Below are positions 10,341 to 21,171 of a stretch of 64,000 nucleotides of DNA, in pieces. A program made the translations under genes and the position numbers. The DNA is taken from assembly GCA_949316235.1 (NCBI GenBank), contig OX438759.1, positions 17,174,618 to 17,238,617 of the forward strand. Reading direction: 5' to 3'. Positions within the stretch are counted from its first letter, which is position 1. Each line of letters opens with the position of its first letter. The DNA is from Oegoconia quadripuncta. Its lineage: Eukaryota; Arthropoda; Insecta; Lepidoptera; Autostichidae. A model generated the notes under the pieces. It worked only from the letters and a program-made list of their open reading frames with translations. It ran no database searches and was not told where the DNA came from.

Positions 10341-11364
10341 TGGCAATGAAACTATAATATAATATAAATATAATATACCATATGAGTTTTTTTACTGTAA
10401 GGAAAAAAATAGGGCACATTAGGTAAGTGATTTCAAAATTGGCATATTAGGTAATTAAAATAGAATTTATTGGCATAGGTAGTTTATTTTTTTTTTCAAA
10501 ACGTTAAAGGAATAAAGCGTTAATTTTCTCATTTAACGGTCGCGTTCGTAGCCTGTTCCATATAATTACATCATTAAATTAAATAAAAATAAAGAAAACT
10601 TTCAGAAAATATGAGTTTTACGAACCCGTTGTGCATAAAAAAAAATGGTTTCTACTAACTTTTTAGGTCTACGTATCCTGCTTATACTTATAAAGTTTTA
10701 ATAGAATCTGTCTATTCATTTCGAAAAATTTGGACTAGAAAGTTTGTATGAAATGCCGTGTGGAATGAACCCTCGTAAACTACAGTACCACATATTTTCC
10801 TTTTGGGCACTATATCAGTACTATTTTTTGACATTTCTAAAATAGTTAAAATCCACTTTGTGTATTCTGGCATCACATATGTGTATGCACCTTTAGGTAA
10901 AAGTAGATATTTTCTCATTTTCTTTATCGGTTATTTTGATAGAGCAAGCTTAACTTAATCCCAGAGCTATCTCGATCATTTTGTTTCATAATTGAATATT
11001 AGCGTGTAATACATAGGGGCTTCAGAGAAAGTTCTGTTCCCAAAGGGATTCCATATGTAATTTTACCTTTATATTACATGATAAAGAATTAATATTAGAG
11101 CCCTGCTTTGATGTTTACTTATATAGGAATTCTACTAAATAATATATTATTACTGCGGAATATTGTGCGTATTTAATATGTATATGTATAAAAAACCCTT
11201 TGGGACCCCCCAAAGTACTTTTGCCCAATAACACAAACAACTTGAATTCTTCAACTTTTGGTAATTCACAAAAAATTCAGACTTCCGTGTCCAAAGTTAT
11301 TAGGTCGAATGAATGTGCATGCAGATATCAAATATTGCATTTCCAAAAGGATTTGCAAGTTAAC
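10341..11364. other. No gene recognised
   Basis: AT-rich. 10795-10870 repeats the motif seen near 900-1000 (GGCACTATATCAGTACTA, TTTTTTGACATTTC), so a diverged dispersed repeat is present. Open frames here are short and featureless. Confidence 0.35.
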
Positions 11365-11695
11365 TGTTTTCTTGGGACTACCTGTAAAATTAGTGACTAC
11401 CTGAATAACAAAAACGCTTCGTATACTTCGCCCAGCTCCCAAAAATTATAAAATTGTATTAGTTGTATACTTTTATGTATATAAAAAAGAAAAGAAAAAG
11501 AAAAATGGGTCCTATGGGTTTCTTGCGCCGCTTCTTTTCCCACAGATGATTTCCCTTTCCGAAGTGGTGGTAGCTTGGACATACTGACTGACTGAATGCT
11601 CAAGCTCTATTTTTATTTCCAATAAATTTAAATTGACATTCAACAAATGCTATCATGTATCTTACGTTGAAATAAATGCTTGAAGTTTGAAGTTC
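11365..11695 (+). pseudogene. LT-1 LINE 3' end
   Basis: Plus-frame codons to 11451 encode KISDYLNNKNASYTSPSSQKL, nearly the same C-terminus as at 50533-50742. A 3' untranslated region follows through GGTTTCTTGCGCCGCTTCTT and GGTAGCTTGGACATACTGAC to a tail near CGTTGAAATAAATGCTTGAA. Only the last 20 or so codons remain, so this is a dead 5'-truncated copy. Confidence 0.75.
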
Positions 11696-11729
11696 TGTCT
11701 TGAGTACTTCAGAGCGTTTATCCCACACT

Positions 11730-11869
11730 GGTTTCGATTCGGATATACATAAACTAAACTAAAACCAGTTTTAAAGTAGTACTGTCTCTTTCTCCCTGGA
11801 ACAGTACGATGCGACGGCACCACTCCAAAACTGGTTTTAGTTTAGTTGGTGTACATCCGAATCGACACC
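11730..11869. mobile_element. Small foldback element FB1
   Basis: About 43-base inverted arms: GGTTTCGATTCGGATATACA and AACTAAACTAAAACCAGTTT at left are mirrored by AAACTGGTTTTAGTTTAGTT and ATCCGAATCGACACC at right, with a loop of about 50 bases. Total 140 bp, no coding. Best read as a tiny MITE. Confidence 0.7.
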
Positions 11870-12068
11870 ATTGTATTTCTGACAAACCTTCAAATCTAAA
11901 TTTTTCGAAATTAATGGATCGAATCTAATGTAACTTTATATATAATAAATAGATCTAAGAACTAAGTGGGAAACATTTTCAAAATAACGAATTTAAATGA
12001 ATATATTGCGTCTTTCTGTTACTATGGAAAAGTTAAAATCGTTCTAATGTTGTTTCAGTGTGCGAATT

Positions 12069-12271
12069 GTGAGTTTTGTCTCGTTATTAACTTTACCATC
12101 GCGTTCGCGTTTACGAAAAAAGTCCCTGTGAAAAAAATCGTTTTGCAAACTATCCGCTAGAGGCGCTGCACATTTCTCCATACAAATCGTCACGTGAGTT
12201 TTGTTTCGACTTAACTTTACTACCGCCTTCACGTTTACGTGACGATTTGTATGGAGAAATGTGCAGCCCTC
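12069..12271. repeat. Foldback FB2 with an internal direct repeat
   Basis: Inverted arms 12160-12195 and 12237-12271 (both containing CACATTTCTCCATACAAATC or its complement). Independently, the block GTGAGTTTTGTCTCGTTATT at 12069 is repeated in direct orientation at 12194 (GTGAGTTTTGTTTCGACTTA). It is followed at 12276-12320 by a SINE-D fragment (minus; CCCTCATTTATGAGGGAG). Confidence 0.7.
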
Positions 12272-12325
12272 TGTACTCCTTCCCTCATTTATGAGGGAGA
12301 GTATGGGCCATAGTCCATTGTTATA

Positions 12326-12779
12326 TATTATGAAAGATTAGTACGTACTATACGTATTACGTAATAGGAATTTACAATCCAAACTGCTCATTCGCCTTTC
12401 AGTGGCGACAGAAATTTACCAAAGCACTTTCGGAATCACTAAGTTTCCTTATGTGAATTGAATAGATATCACCCTCCAAACCAAATCCCCCGTCGGTCTG
12501 TTCAATGACAGAACGCTTTTCTCGTAAAAGGCGATACAAACCCCTACCAAAAGATTTAGAGAACAACAATATAAAAGTTTTTACGACTTACACTTGCATA
12601 ACGGTTCTCTATTTAAACGAAACTTTGAGAAGTTCTCGTTTTATTGCTTTCCACGTTTAAACTGGAAATTTTAATGTGCTATAGGACCTGCACCTTAATT
12701 GCTTTACTTTATGGTTAACAATGAACGTTGACCGATTATTATCCTCCAACAAGTTCAGCCAGCAATAGTAACTCATCAA
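12326..12779. other. Nothing recognised
   Basis: No repeat or coding feature that I can support. Confidence 0.35.
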
Positions 12780-12955
12780 AACCAAATCAAAATGAAAATA
12801 TTTTTTTTTTGTAGGATAAAAATTATCATTCGAAAACGTCACATTTTTTATCTTATTATTAAAGTTTTGACATTATTTGTCATACATAAAGCTGATTCCC
12901 CGGAGAAGAACGAGCAAGAAACTCAAGGGTTGCTCTTTTAAATAAGTCATCCTAC
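12780..12955 (+). mobile_element. LT-2 LINE-type 3' end
   Basis: AGGATAAAAATTATCATTCG, CCCGGAGAAGAACGAGCAAG and AAACTCAAGGGTTGCTC match the LT-2 ends at 7015 and 54655. Non-coding. Confidence 0.65.
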
Positions 12956-13009
12956 TATAAAGTTATGTCCAAGCACTGCCGACCATGTAAATTTTTTGGG
13001 TTAGATCTA

Positions 13010-13240
13010 TAAATTTGATACCATGTAAGCGCCGTCTCTCAATTTGGGAGGGCCGGGTTCCATTCCCAGGCAGGTCATGTACCAATTCAATTTCAACCAA
13101 TTCAGGAAACCTGCATGCCTGAAAAATAAAAATTCGAAGGCATGTGAATTCCCCAACCCGCATTGGGCCAGCGTGGTGGAGTATGGCACATACCCCCTCA
13201 TTATATGAGAGAAGACCCTATAATGGGGATAACCCAAATA
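13010..13240 (+). mobile_element. SINE-D, shortened
   Basis: Worn head with B-box-like CGGGTTCCATTCCCAGGCAG and GTCATGTACCAAT, then a deletion to AGGAAACCTGCATGCCTGA, then CCCCAACCCGCATTGGGCC and the CCCTCATTATATGAGAGA pair. The part containing AAACGGTGAAGG is missing. Confidence 0.65.
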
Positions 13241-13345
13241 AGATGGGGTTTCCCGGTCAGTACGCTTCCACCTTCGGCCTCATCTTCACTTAACATCAAG
13301 TATGATTGAGGTCAAGTACTACCCCGATGTGCATAAAAAAAGATA
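13241..13345 (+). mobile_element. SINE-A 3' fragment
   Basis: GGTTTCCCGGTCAGTACGCT through GATTGAGGTCAAGTACTACC to CGATGTGCATAAAAAAAG. Joined directly to the SINE-D end before it. Confidence 0.7.
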
Positions 13346-13529
13346 AAAAGATAAATTGTGGGTTATTCTCAAGTTAGAGAAAGTCTCTTTGTCATCCAAG
13401 ATTTTGACAGAATGTATCGTAAAAGGACATAGTTTAGTCTCTATCTATTCACACCTACTCGTACACTGCCAAACAATAATAATCCCTTAATCCTTCCTAA
13501 GACCAAGAGGGTGAACTGTATTACACAAC

Positions 13530-15116
13530 GAAGCCACTAACGAAGTAACGGCGATAGCTGCGGCCCTGTGTCACGTCACCACGACGTGTCACGGTGTGAC
13601 ACAAACAAGTTGCGAGCGTGACGGGGGCAAGTTGAAACATTGCCTAATGCTGTACTGTAGTGTTAGGTACGAGCTACAAACGTTTTACTTCAATAGAAAC
13701 AGAGTGAATAAATGCAACCCGTAGATAATATTGCTTTCTATGCCACCTTATGTCACGTCACCACGATGTGTCACGGGGAGACACATACAAGTTGGGAGCG
13801 TGACTGGGATAAGTCGAAATATTGCCTGATGCTGTACTGTAGTGTTAGATACGAGCGACAAACGTTTTACTTCAATAGAAACAGAATGAATAAATGCAAC
13901 CCGTAGGTAATATTACTTTTTATGCAACCCTATGTCACGTCACCACGATGTGTCACGGGGAGACACATACAAGTTGGGAGCGTGACTGGAACAAGTCGAA
14001 ATATTGCCTGATGCTGTACTGTAGTGTTAGATACGAGCGACAAACGTTTTACTTCAATAGAAACAGAGTGAATAAATGCAACCCGTAGGTAATATTACTT
14101 TTTATGCAACCCTATGTCACGTCACCACGATGTGTCACGGGGAGACACATACAAGTTGGGAGCGTGACTGGAACAAGTCGAAATATTGCCTGATGCTGTA
14201 CTGTAGTGTTAGATACGAGCGACAAACGTTTTACTTCAATAGAAACAGAGTGAATAAATGCAACCCGTAGGTAATATTACTTTTTATGCAACCCTATGTC
14301 ACGTCACCACGATGTGTCACGGGGAGACACATACAAGTTGGGAGCGTGACTGGAACAAGTCGAAATATTGCCTGATGCTGTACTGTAGTGTTAGATACGA
14401 GCGACAAACGTTTTACTTCAATAGAAACAGAGTGAATAAATGCAACCCGTAGGTAATATTACTTTTTATGCAACCCTATGTCACGTCACCACGATGTGTC
14501 ACGGGGAGACACATACAAGTTGGGAGCGTGACTGGGACAAGTCGAAATATTGCCTGATGCTGTACTGTAGTGTTAGATACGAGCGACAAACGTTTTACTT
14601 CAATAGAAGCAGAGTGAATAAATGCAACCCGTAGGTAATATTGCTTTCTATGCAAATAGAAAGCAACGTGACATAGGGTTGCCCCTATGTCACATCACCA
14701 CGATGTGTCACGGGGAGACCCATACAAGTTGGGAGCGTGACTGGGACAAGTCGAAATATTGCCTAAAGCTGTACTGTAGTGTTAGGTATAAACAGAGTGA
14801 ATAAATGCAACCCGTAGGTAATATTGCTTTCTATGCAACCCTATGTCACGTCACCACGACGACAAGCTACGGTATATTATAAACAAGTCACGAGGGTGAC
14901 GTGTGCACCTTGAAGTATTGTATAATGATGTGGCTGTAGTGTTAAGTAAGAGCGAAAGACGTTCGAATTAAATTGAAAATAAATAAGTAAAGTCCCCAGG
15001 TAAGTATGTAGTTTCTTAGGCGACCTCATGTTACGTCACCACGACGTGTCATGATTTAACACAACCAAGTTACGAGCGCGATAGGAGCAAGTTAAATCAT
15101 TGTCTAATACTGCAAT
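13530..15116. repeat. 182-bp tandem array, about nine units
   Basis: Unit boundaries taken at ATGCAACCCGTAGG fall at 13712, 13894, 14076, 14258, 14440, 14622 and 14805. Units starting 13894, 14076 and 14258 look identical; 14440 differs by two bases. The outer units (13530-13711, 14805 onward, 14990-15116) are progressively diverged, as expected of an array homogenised in its core. Each core unit holds a 64-codon frame whose stop overlaps the next start by 13 bases. Each also holds several GTCAC / GTGAC blocks around GTCACGTCACCACGATGTGT. The unit from 14622 is rearranged. No protein role is supported; this is satellite-like DNA. Confidence 0.92.
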
Positions 15117-15332
15117 GTTATCCGCCATCTTATCTAAATCTGCCGCCAAACAGCAATGTTAATAGCATTGTTGTGTTCCGGTTGTCAGAGATAAGATAGC
15201 CAGTCCCCTAAATGTGTTGGGGTTTCCGGGTTGGAACGCTTCCACCTTCGACCTCATCTTCACTTAACATCAGGTATGATTGAGGTCAAGTACCAACCCG
15301 TTGTGCATAAAAAATGCATAAAGTGCATAAAA
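15117..15332 (+). mobile_element. SINE-A, 5'-truncated
   Basis: Starts abruptly at CCGCCATCTTATCTAAATC and runs to GATTGAGGTCAAGTACCAAC and a poly-A tract. It abuts the last partial satellite unit, so it may mark where the array was cut. Confidence 0.8.
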
Positions 15333-15464
15333 AAAAAAAATGTAGAATACAATACAACCAACATACGTTTATGTCCCATTGAAAAGGAAATAATTTATCT
15401 AATTAAAAACACAAATATAAAGACATGAATGTTCGGTACAATTTATGGGGGCTTATTAATTTCA

Positions 15465-15580
15465 ACTTGATACCTTCAAGCATCTTGAGAAAACAGGTAT
15501 AGACAGACAGACAAATAGACAAACAAGTGATCCCATAAGGGTTCCTTTTTCCTTTTTATGTACGAAACTCTAAAAAGATT
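15465..15580 (+). mobile_element. LT-9 LINE-type 3' end
   Basis: GTATAGACAGACAGACAAAT, then GTGATCCCATAAGGGTTCCT and ACGAAACTCTAAAAAG. Common insect retroelement terminus; a related copy is at 62690-62775. Confidence 0.6.
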
Positions 15581-15639
15581 TTCATATTTCCAAAAAACAA
15601 TTAACTTCATATGACATAGCCTAGCATTCGAACTAGTGG

Positions 15640-15868
15640 TGTATTTAAAATTAAATATCCTTAGACATAATCGTACACACAGCGCCATATTGATCCACAC
15701 TAAGCAACTAGGTTTGTATTATATTTTTTTTTGTAAATATATACATACTATAAATATAAACATCCATAACTCGATTAGTCACATAAACATACTCTAGCGG
15801 GATTCGAAGCCGCGACTTCTAGACATAGCGGTCAAAGTCTACTACTACACCAAACAAGGCCATCCTAA
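15640..15868 (-). mobile_element. SINE-B, diverged
   Basis: Minus-strand GTTTGGTGTAGTAGTAGACT, B-box-like GGCTTCGAATCCCGCTAGAG, and CAATATGGCGCTGTGTGTAC toward the tail. Full order retained with many substitutions. Confidence 0.75.
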
Positions 15869-16265
15869 TTAATATCCCTGGATGATTATCATCCAAATAG
15901 TCTGACATTTTGCAACATATTTTTTTAAATATTTATAGATTCGCCCTCACTATTTTCATTACGTATCATATTAGCAAAGATTCTCCTCCTACCTCCAGTA
16001 ACTTACACCATACACTAAGAGCCTCTTATCTCGTTCTATTTACACCGCTAGCAACGTGATACTCGCAAATAACTCGTAATAAAACACAATAAACACTCAG
16101 TTCACGTATCGCTGTCGCTTACAAATTAGACAGGTGTAACAGTGACAGAATTTAATTGTAAGAGAGCAGTGGTGAGGACAGGGTTACAGATTAAGTAGTT
16201 TCCGATTGTATGAGACGTGATGAGTTTCTAATTTATGAAGAATCTGATCTGTTCTTTTTGACGTG
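15869..16265. other. Nothing recognised
   Basis: AT-rich; no repeat or coding feature that I can support. Confidence 0.35.
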
Positions 16266-16375
16266 CAGGGTTTAGTTTATCAACCATCTGGTATCCATAA
16301 TACAAGCCTAGTTGCTTAATGTGGAGCTAGATAGCGCTGTGTGCATGTGCAAATATATTTATTATAAATTATAAA
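16266..16375 (+). mobile_element. SINE-B 3' half
   Basis: TTATCAACCATCTGGTATCC, AAGCCTAGTTGCTTAATGTG, GCTGTGTGCATGTGCAAATA. The tRNA-like head is absent. Confidence 0.75.
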
Positions 16376-16383
16376 CTTATTAA

Positions 16384-16440
16384 TTTTCACTTAACATCAG
16401 GTGTGATTGAGGTCAAGTGCTAACCCGTTGTGCATAAAAA
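16384..16440 (+). mobile_element. SINE-A 3' tip
   Basis: CACTTAACATCAGGTGTGAT, GAGGTCAAGTGCTAACCCGT and TGTGCATAAAAA only. Confidence 0.75.
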
Positions 16441-16544
16441 TAATAATAATTTAAACATCATCTACATTAATGATATTAAACAAAAATAAAATGTAGTTTG
16501 TATCTGCATCCCTATTTAATACCGCACAACCTACCTATTTCAAA

Positions 16545-16690
16545 TGTACTGTCCTTATACCCAAAGGTTGCCTGGAAGAGATCGCTTTTAGTCATAAGGT
16601 CGCCAAATTGTACATTCTATTCTTACCACTTTTCTGAAACTGTATTTTCTTTTCTGTTGTGCAATAAAGTGTATTTGTATTTGTATAAAA
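16545..16690 (+). mobile_element. LT-3 LINE-type 3' end
   Basis: CCCAAAGGTTGCCTGGAAGA, GATCGCTTTTAGTCATAAGG, and the polyadenylation-like TGTGCAATAAAGTG. Further copies at 24060, 51625 (inverted), 53930 and 54485 (inverted). This terminus is frequent in insect LINEs. Confidence 0.7.
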
Positions 16691-16779
16691 CATTTCTTTT
16701 GAGTTATTTTTACAGCGTTTAATTTTAACACACACTTCTAACAAAGTATAAATAGTTTATGGCCAGAAAATGTACTCCC

Positions 16780-17500
16780 TCGATTTTAACAATATTCCAA
16801 TGTAACTGTAAACATTGTGTAAATTTTGTCAATTTGACAGTATTATGAATGGTAAATGGAAATTAAACATTCCATTTTGACCATGATATTACCATTTGAT
16901 TATCGGATTTCTGAACAACAGCTGAGTATTTTCGGAGCGGCTTAACCGATTTCCACCAAACGTGATTAAAAATCTATCCTCGGGTTTAATATAAAATATT
17001 TAAAGAAATTGAGCAAACCCTGGATTGACTATGATATCATCCAAATACACCAAAAACCTGTGTTAAAGCTAAATATCTTCGAAACGGCTTAACTGATTTT
17101 CATCAAACATGCCTTGTTTAAACTTTAATATACAAAAACCCGCACTCAAGCAGGACCACGCATCAGGCTGCCCCCGCCCACGACCGACAGTCGGTGCCCG
17201 ATTTTTTTGTAGGAGAAAAATGGAACGTACTGATTGCAATATTTCAACGCTCACGTCCTAGAAAAAGTTCGTCACAATATCGGTGATATTCTACAAAAAG
17301 TCTGTCGTGGGCGGGCAGCCTTACTGAGATACTTCCGAACTGGACACAGACACACACAACGCCGTGAAACACATAACACCCGTCGTTTTTCGAAGACGGT
17401 TAAATGTATTAAAAAGTGGATTTCAAAACAAACAGGAGGGATTTGTCTCCTTGGATTAGTCAATTCATTGATACCATAAGCCTCTTTGACAAATTAGTAT
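16780..17500 (+). mobile_element. Old LINE-like repeat region Z
   Basis: Phrases such as CGGCTTAACTGATTTTCATC and AACACCCGTCGTTTTTCG recur at 51800 and 59690-60180, and are typical of 3' regions of common insect retroelements. Inside, GGCTGCCCCCGCCCACGACC (about 17168) is mirrored by GTCGTGGGCGGGCAGCC (about 17304), giving an inverted pair about 120 bases apart. Short open frames (17069-17479) are featureless. Confidence 0.45.
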
Positions 17501-17762
17501 ATTGAAAATTCTAAACGATTTGTACGAATAAATTAATGTATAATTAACCTAAAAAGCCTAGCTGGCTGGCATTATAAAGTTTTACTTCTGAAACTTAGGG
17601 AATGTTCACACAAGTGTTTTTAACGCGGCTCCTGTATTAGTGTTGATTGAGAGGAAGATGGTTTTTAAAATTCAAACAAAGTATTTATTTCGATGCACGG
17701 GTTGATCGAAGTTGACCAGGTTTTTGATCCTCCGAATCATCGATACATCAAGGAGATTAATA

Positions 17763-18002
17763 TTGAATAACTATATACATACATACATAATGTCACACGT
17801 GTTTCCCGTTGGGGCAGGCAGAGACCACAGACTTCCACTTGCTACGATCCTGACACACCTCTTCTGCTTCCTTCACTCTCATAAGGTTGTTCATACATGC
17901 TCGTCGGTTTAGGGTACTCTTGACTTGGCCTTTCTTTAAGACGTCCCCGATTTCATCATGGTACGTTTTCCGCGGTCTTCCCCTACCAACACTACCATCC
18001 AC
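17763..18002 (-). pseudogene. LINE polyprotein C-terminal remnant
   Basis: A minus frame (18002 to 17793) encodes [20 protein letters not shown], then [18 protein letters not shown] and [16 protein letters not shown]. The RGRPR...RW/K pattern is what I know from the C-terminal tail of insect endonuclease-reverse-transcriptase LINE proteins. After the stop comes a CATTATGTATGTATGTATAT tail. Only about 65 codons survive, so no enzymatic domain remains. Confidence 0.65.
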
Positions 18003-18005
18003 ATT

Positions 18006-18559
18006 CGCTTTGTTTATCTATATAAGTAATTAAAAATCTAAAACACCCGAAAGAATATTTTGTATTGTTGGGCTCCGACACTTGTACTCTACAAGACCTC
18101 TATACGAGGCCACATATAATGTGGTGCGCGTGGCCACATTCAGGTCCTCAAAAATTTTATGTTTTGGCTATCGACTCGGTAAGAATAGGAAGCGGCGCCA
18201 AGTGGAATGTTTTACCACAAAAAGTATCCTGTGACAACGGGGTTCAGGGCGATCCAAAGACTGCACTTCAATATCGGTGAAGCCGTTTAAGAGGTCACGT
18301 AGAAATCTCCATACACTAGAAAGTACTCTCCTTCTTGGAGCTGTCGGGGAAACAGGACTTCACCTGCTAGTCGTATCTATGCCATCCAACGACCGCGTTG
18401 GGAACGCTCGTGTGAAATACCCTTATCTAGGGTTTGCCCCTCAATTTACTAGATTTAGATTGTTTCGAAGTTCGTAAGCCTTAGAAATAAACTTCTAAAT
18501 AAATCATGTTTTCCAAAATTACCTTTATAATTAAGTTTGTGGTAAATGCTACATGATGT
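18006..18559. other. Unassigned block, balanced base composition
   Basis: 18060-18480 is clearly less AT-rich than its surroundings and carries frames of 71 and 66 codons (18065-18280, 18277-18477) in tandem. Neither shows a domain that I know. It may be an old element's coding remnant. No copy elsewhere in the window. Confidence 0.3.
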
Positions 18560-19018
18560 AATATATCTCGTTCCAAATACTGCAATGTCTCAAGACGAAA
18601 GTCTTTGATCAGTGTGTGTTGCCATAGATGACATGGAACTGAAACGTGGTCAGTCAGTATAGGTCACCCAAAGGACAATGGAGTAAGCTATGCTCGGAGT
18701 CTCCCTGTGAGATCGAATCAGAAATGAGCAAATCTGCAGGAGAACCAAGGTGACCGATACAGTCCGAAGAATTGCCAAACTTAAGTGGCAGTGGGTGGGG
18801 GGCACATTGCTCATAGGACCGATGGCCGTTGGTGCGGAAAGGTTCTTGATTGGCGACCACGCACCGGAAGACACAGCGTGGGCAGGTCCCCCACGAGGTG
18901 GACCGATAATTTGGCGAAGGTGGCACTGGATGCGAGCAGCGCAGGACCGATCGTTGTGAAGATCTTTGGGGGAGGCCTTTGTCCAGCAGTGGACGTCTTT
19001 CGGCTGATAATGATATGA
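18560..19018 (+). pseudogene. LT-5 RTE-like LINE 3' end, frameshifted
   Basis: Two plus frames must be joined to follow the protein: VTDTVRRIAKLKWQWVG at 18750, then GHIAHRTDGRWCGKVLDWRP and GRHSVGRSPTRWTDNLAKVA at about 18795-18915. This matches the usual RTE C-terminus (GHIAR..DGRW..KVLEWRPR...RPPTRWTDDL.KVAG). The 3' end AGGCCTTTGTCCAGCAGTGG followed by CGGCTGATAATGATATGATG is the standard terminus with GAT repeats. At least one frameshift and several stops make it non-functional. The long minus frames here are antisense shadows. Confidence 0.8.
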
Positions 19019-20262
19019 TGATACATATTTTGTAACTGATATGTAACCATACACAATACGACATATAAATCAATGTATGTAACTTACACTGAATGAATCT
19101 ATTTAAATTTTCTTTCAAGAAGCGAAGTATGGCACACCTTCTAGAACTACAGTGGATGAATATTCCGAAAGCATTTGGAATATTTCGAATGGCTTAGCGG
19201 TAGCTGCTCACAGACTCGTCTCATGATCTTTTCGCGTTATAATTATTTAGTTAATAATTCTTTTAAGTCCATATTTGGCAATTACCGTTAATATTATACG
19301 AGTATCTTTATAATAATTCATACAATCATACCCTACCACATAACATGATCTCAACACGGGACACACTTCTAGTTATTGTTGTTGTAGCATGCAGTCATAG
19401 TTGAGGAATCGGGCTATCGTTGTAATGAGCTGTCGAAATTGTGGGTCATCGATGCCATGGAATTCGGAAAAACGGACCTCGAGGTAATGGCTCGTCGGAA
19501 TTGTAATACACCGACGTCGCGAAGTTTCGTCGAAACGGACGCTTCGGAGAATTTAACGTCGAGCAAGTGACATTCGAAAGTAAGACGATTTCTTTATTTT
19601 TTTAAATCTTTAGATCTGCCGTCGCTATATATTAGACCGCTGGTAACAAAAAGGCAGCGAATTAGCCTTGCCATTTAAAAGGGTTTACTCCGTCCGTGGA
19701 TAAATTAAGATTTATTTTTAAATACAGAATAAACAAAAAATTCCCTCTGATCTGCACACGAAAAGCTTAAAAGCTAATTATAACTAATACCTAAATAGCT
19801 TTGATAACGGTTTTTTTCAGAATTCGCGATGGAAAGTGGCCACGAAATCAATAATTTGAAATTCTCGAACATGACTGAAATTATAGCTTATAGGCTTTTA
19901 AAATAAGCTTATAGCTTATAGGCTTTTAAAGTCTATCTTTAATCTTTAATCGCGCTAAGGTTGAACGATAATACCGAAACTAAATCATAATCAAAAACGT
20001 TACTTTAAGCACTTGTCGTATTGCGCTAATTATTTGAATGGAAATTAGTCTAGTGTAAAATACTGGTAGTAATATCTAAACGTTCAATTCAATTCTTTAG
20101 TTTTTGGTAACTCTTTGAATTTTTCCAGTGTCGAGTGAGTCATGAGGGTGACACGAAATATTAATATTTAACCAAAGATGCGCCGCCATGTTACTCCCAA
20201 CTGGGCAGTCTAAAACAGAACACAACACAAATTAAGCATCACCTGGTTAGTATTACAGCTAC
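19019..20262. other. No gene recognised; small repeats inside
   Basis: 19370-19570 is CpG-richer than its surroundings but has no recognisable motif. At 19870-19930 the segment TTATAGCTTATAGGCTTTTA is tandemly duplicated. The phrase GGATAAATTAAGATTTATTT at 19699 occurs inverted at about 20600, suggesting two opposed copies of one repeat around this block. Confidence 0.4.
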
Positions 20263-20345
20263 TACACTTTGAAGAAGAAGAAGAAAGAAAAAATTCTTTA
20301 TTGTACACAGCTTAAAAATATACACAGTGATATTATTTTAACCGG
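20263..20345 (-). mobile_element. LINE-type 3' end (LT-3-like)
   Basis: Minus strand reads CTGTGTACAATAAAGAATTT followed by a TTC-rich tail. An 89-codon plus frame starting in the tail (20269-20538) is not a gene. Confidence 0.45.
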
Positions 20346-20564
20346 TGTACAAATGTTTGATATTGTTAATTCTAATAATGATATGATAGGATTTGATCTA
20401 AACGTTTTACGTTTGGTTTTACTTCGGCAATGTCAACGATTTAATCGTTCAGAAAAAAATTGTGCCATATCATTTTTTACAGCAGCTAAACCACATGTAA
20501 ACCAAAATCGTTCCGTTGTAACTGTAAAACCGATGTGAAATAGCGCGATTGACCCCCCAGGTCG

Positions 20565-21095
20565 GAGCGTTTTATTTATTTATGCTATGTACTTGAAAAT
20601 AAATCTTAATTTATCCAAAGGCGCCACTGGATGGAATGAACCCTCTTAACATGGTATTGCTGCCAGTCTTTTGGGCACCTCTAACAGTTTGGAGCTCGAA
20701 AGCTTTACCTTTCATAATTACGGAGAGTAGAGGGCGTATTCGGGTCTTTCCGTGTTCATATTTATTTTAACTTTTTTTCTTTTTACTTCGTGTTTTAATT
20801 AAATTTCTCTTATATGAGTCTTTAATATAAAATGTTTTTAACTTATTGTAGAAATGAAGTGAAGATATCCCAAATGAACCCCGTCAGGTTCTGGAAGTGG
20901 ATGGGATTTTCCGTAAGCCGACCATTATAATACACCTATTACGTACTTAGTTTGTATACTTACAAACTTGTACATACTTGTAACAGCTTTAAACCGTGGA
21001 AGAGCGAGGACACCTGGCACAGGTATTAAATTACATAATAAAGTTTGTCAATTGACAAAACTTGGATTTATAAAATAAACAGAGTGAATAGGCCT
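20565..21095. other. No gene recognised
   Basis: 20585-20660 is the inverted mate of 19650-19730 (CTTGAAAATAAATCTTAATT). The rest shows nothing that I can support. Confidence 0.35.
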
Positions 21096-21171
21096 TCATC
21101 TTCAACCACATTGTCCCTTTCCATCAGGTGAGATTATGAAACGCGTATCCAGTTAATCATAAAAAAAAGTT
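21096..21171 (+). mobile_element. R-E repeat, 3' fragment
   Basis: CTTCATCTTCAACCACATTG, CCATCAGGTGAGATTATGAA and CCAGTTAATCATAAAAAAAA. R-E is a poly-A-tailed dispersed repeat; fuller copies at 21590 and 46258. Confidence 0.65.

Noticed and set aside
13712..14804. Six consecutive 60-64 codon frames as a family of small peptides
   Set aside because: They are the same DNA repeated at a 182-bp period. Similarity follows from array homogenisation, and there is no initiator context or signal peptide.
18650..19118. Minus frames of 134 and 154 codons
   Set aside because: Antisense to a recognisable RTE C-terminal remnant on the plus strand.
20269..20538. 89-codon gene beginning MKKKKK
   Set aside because: Starts in the simple-repeat tail of a minus-strand LINE end; no domain.
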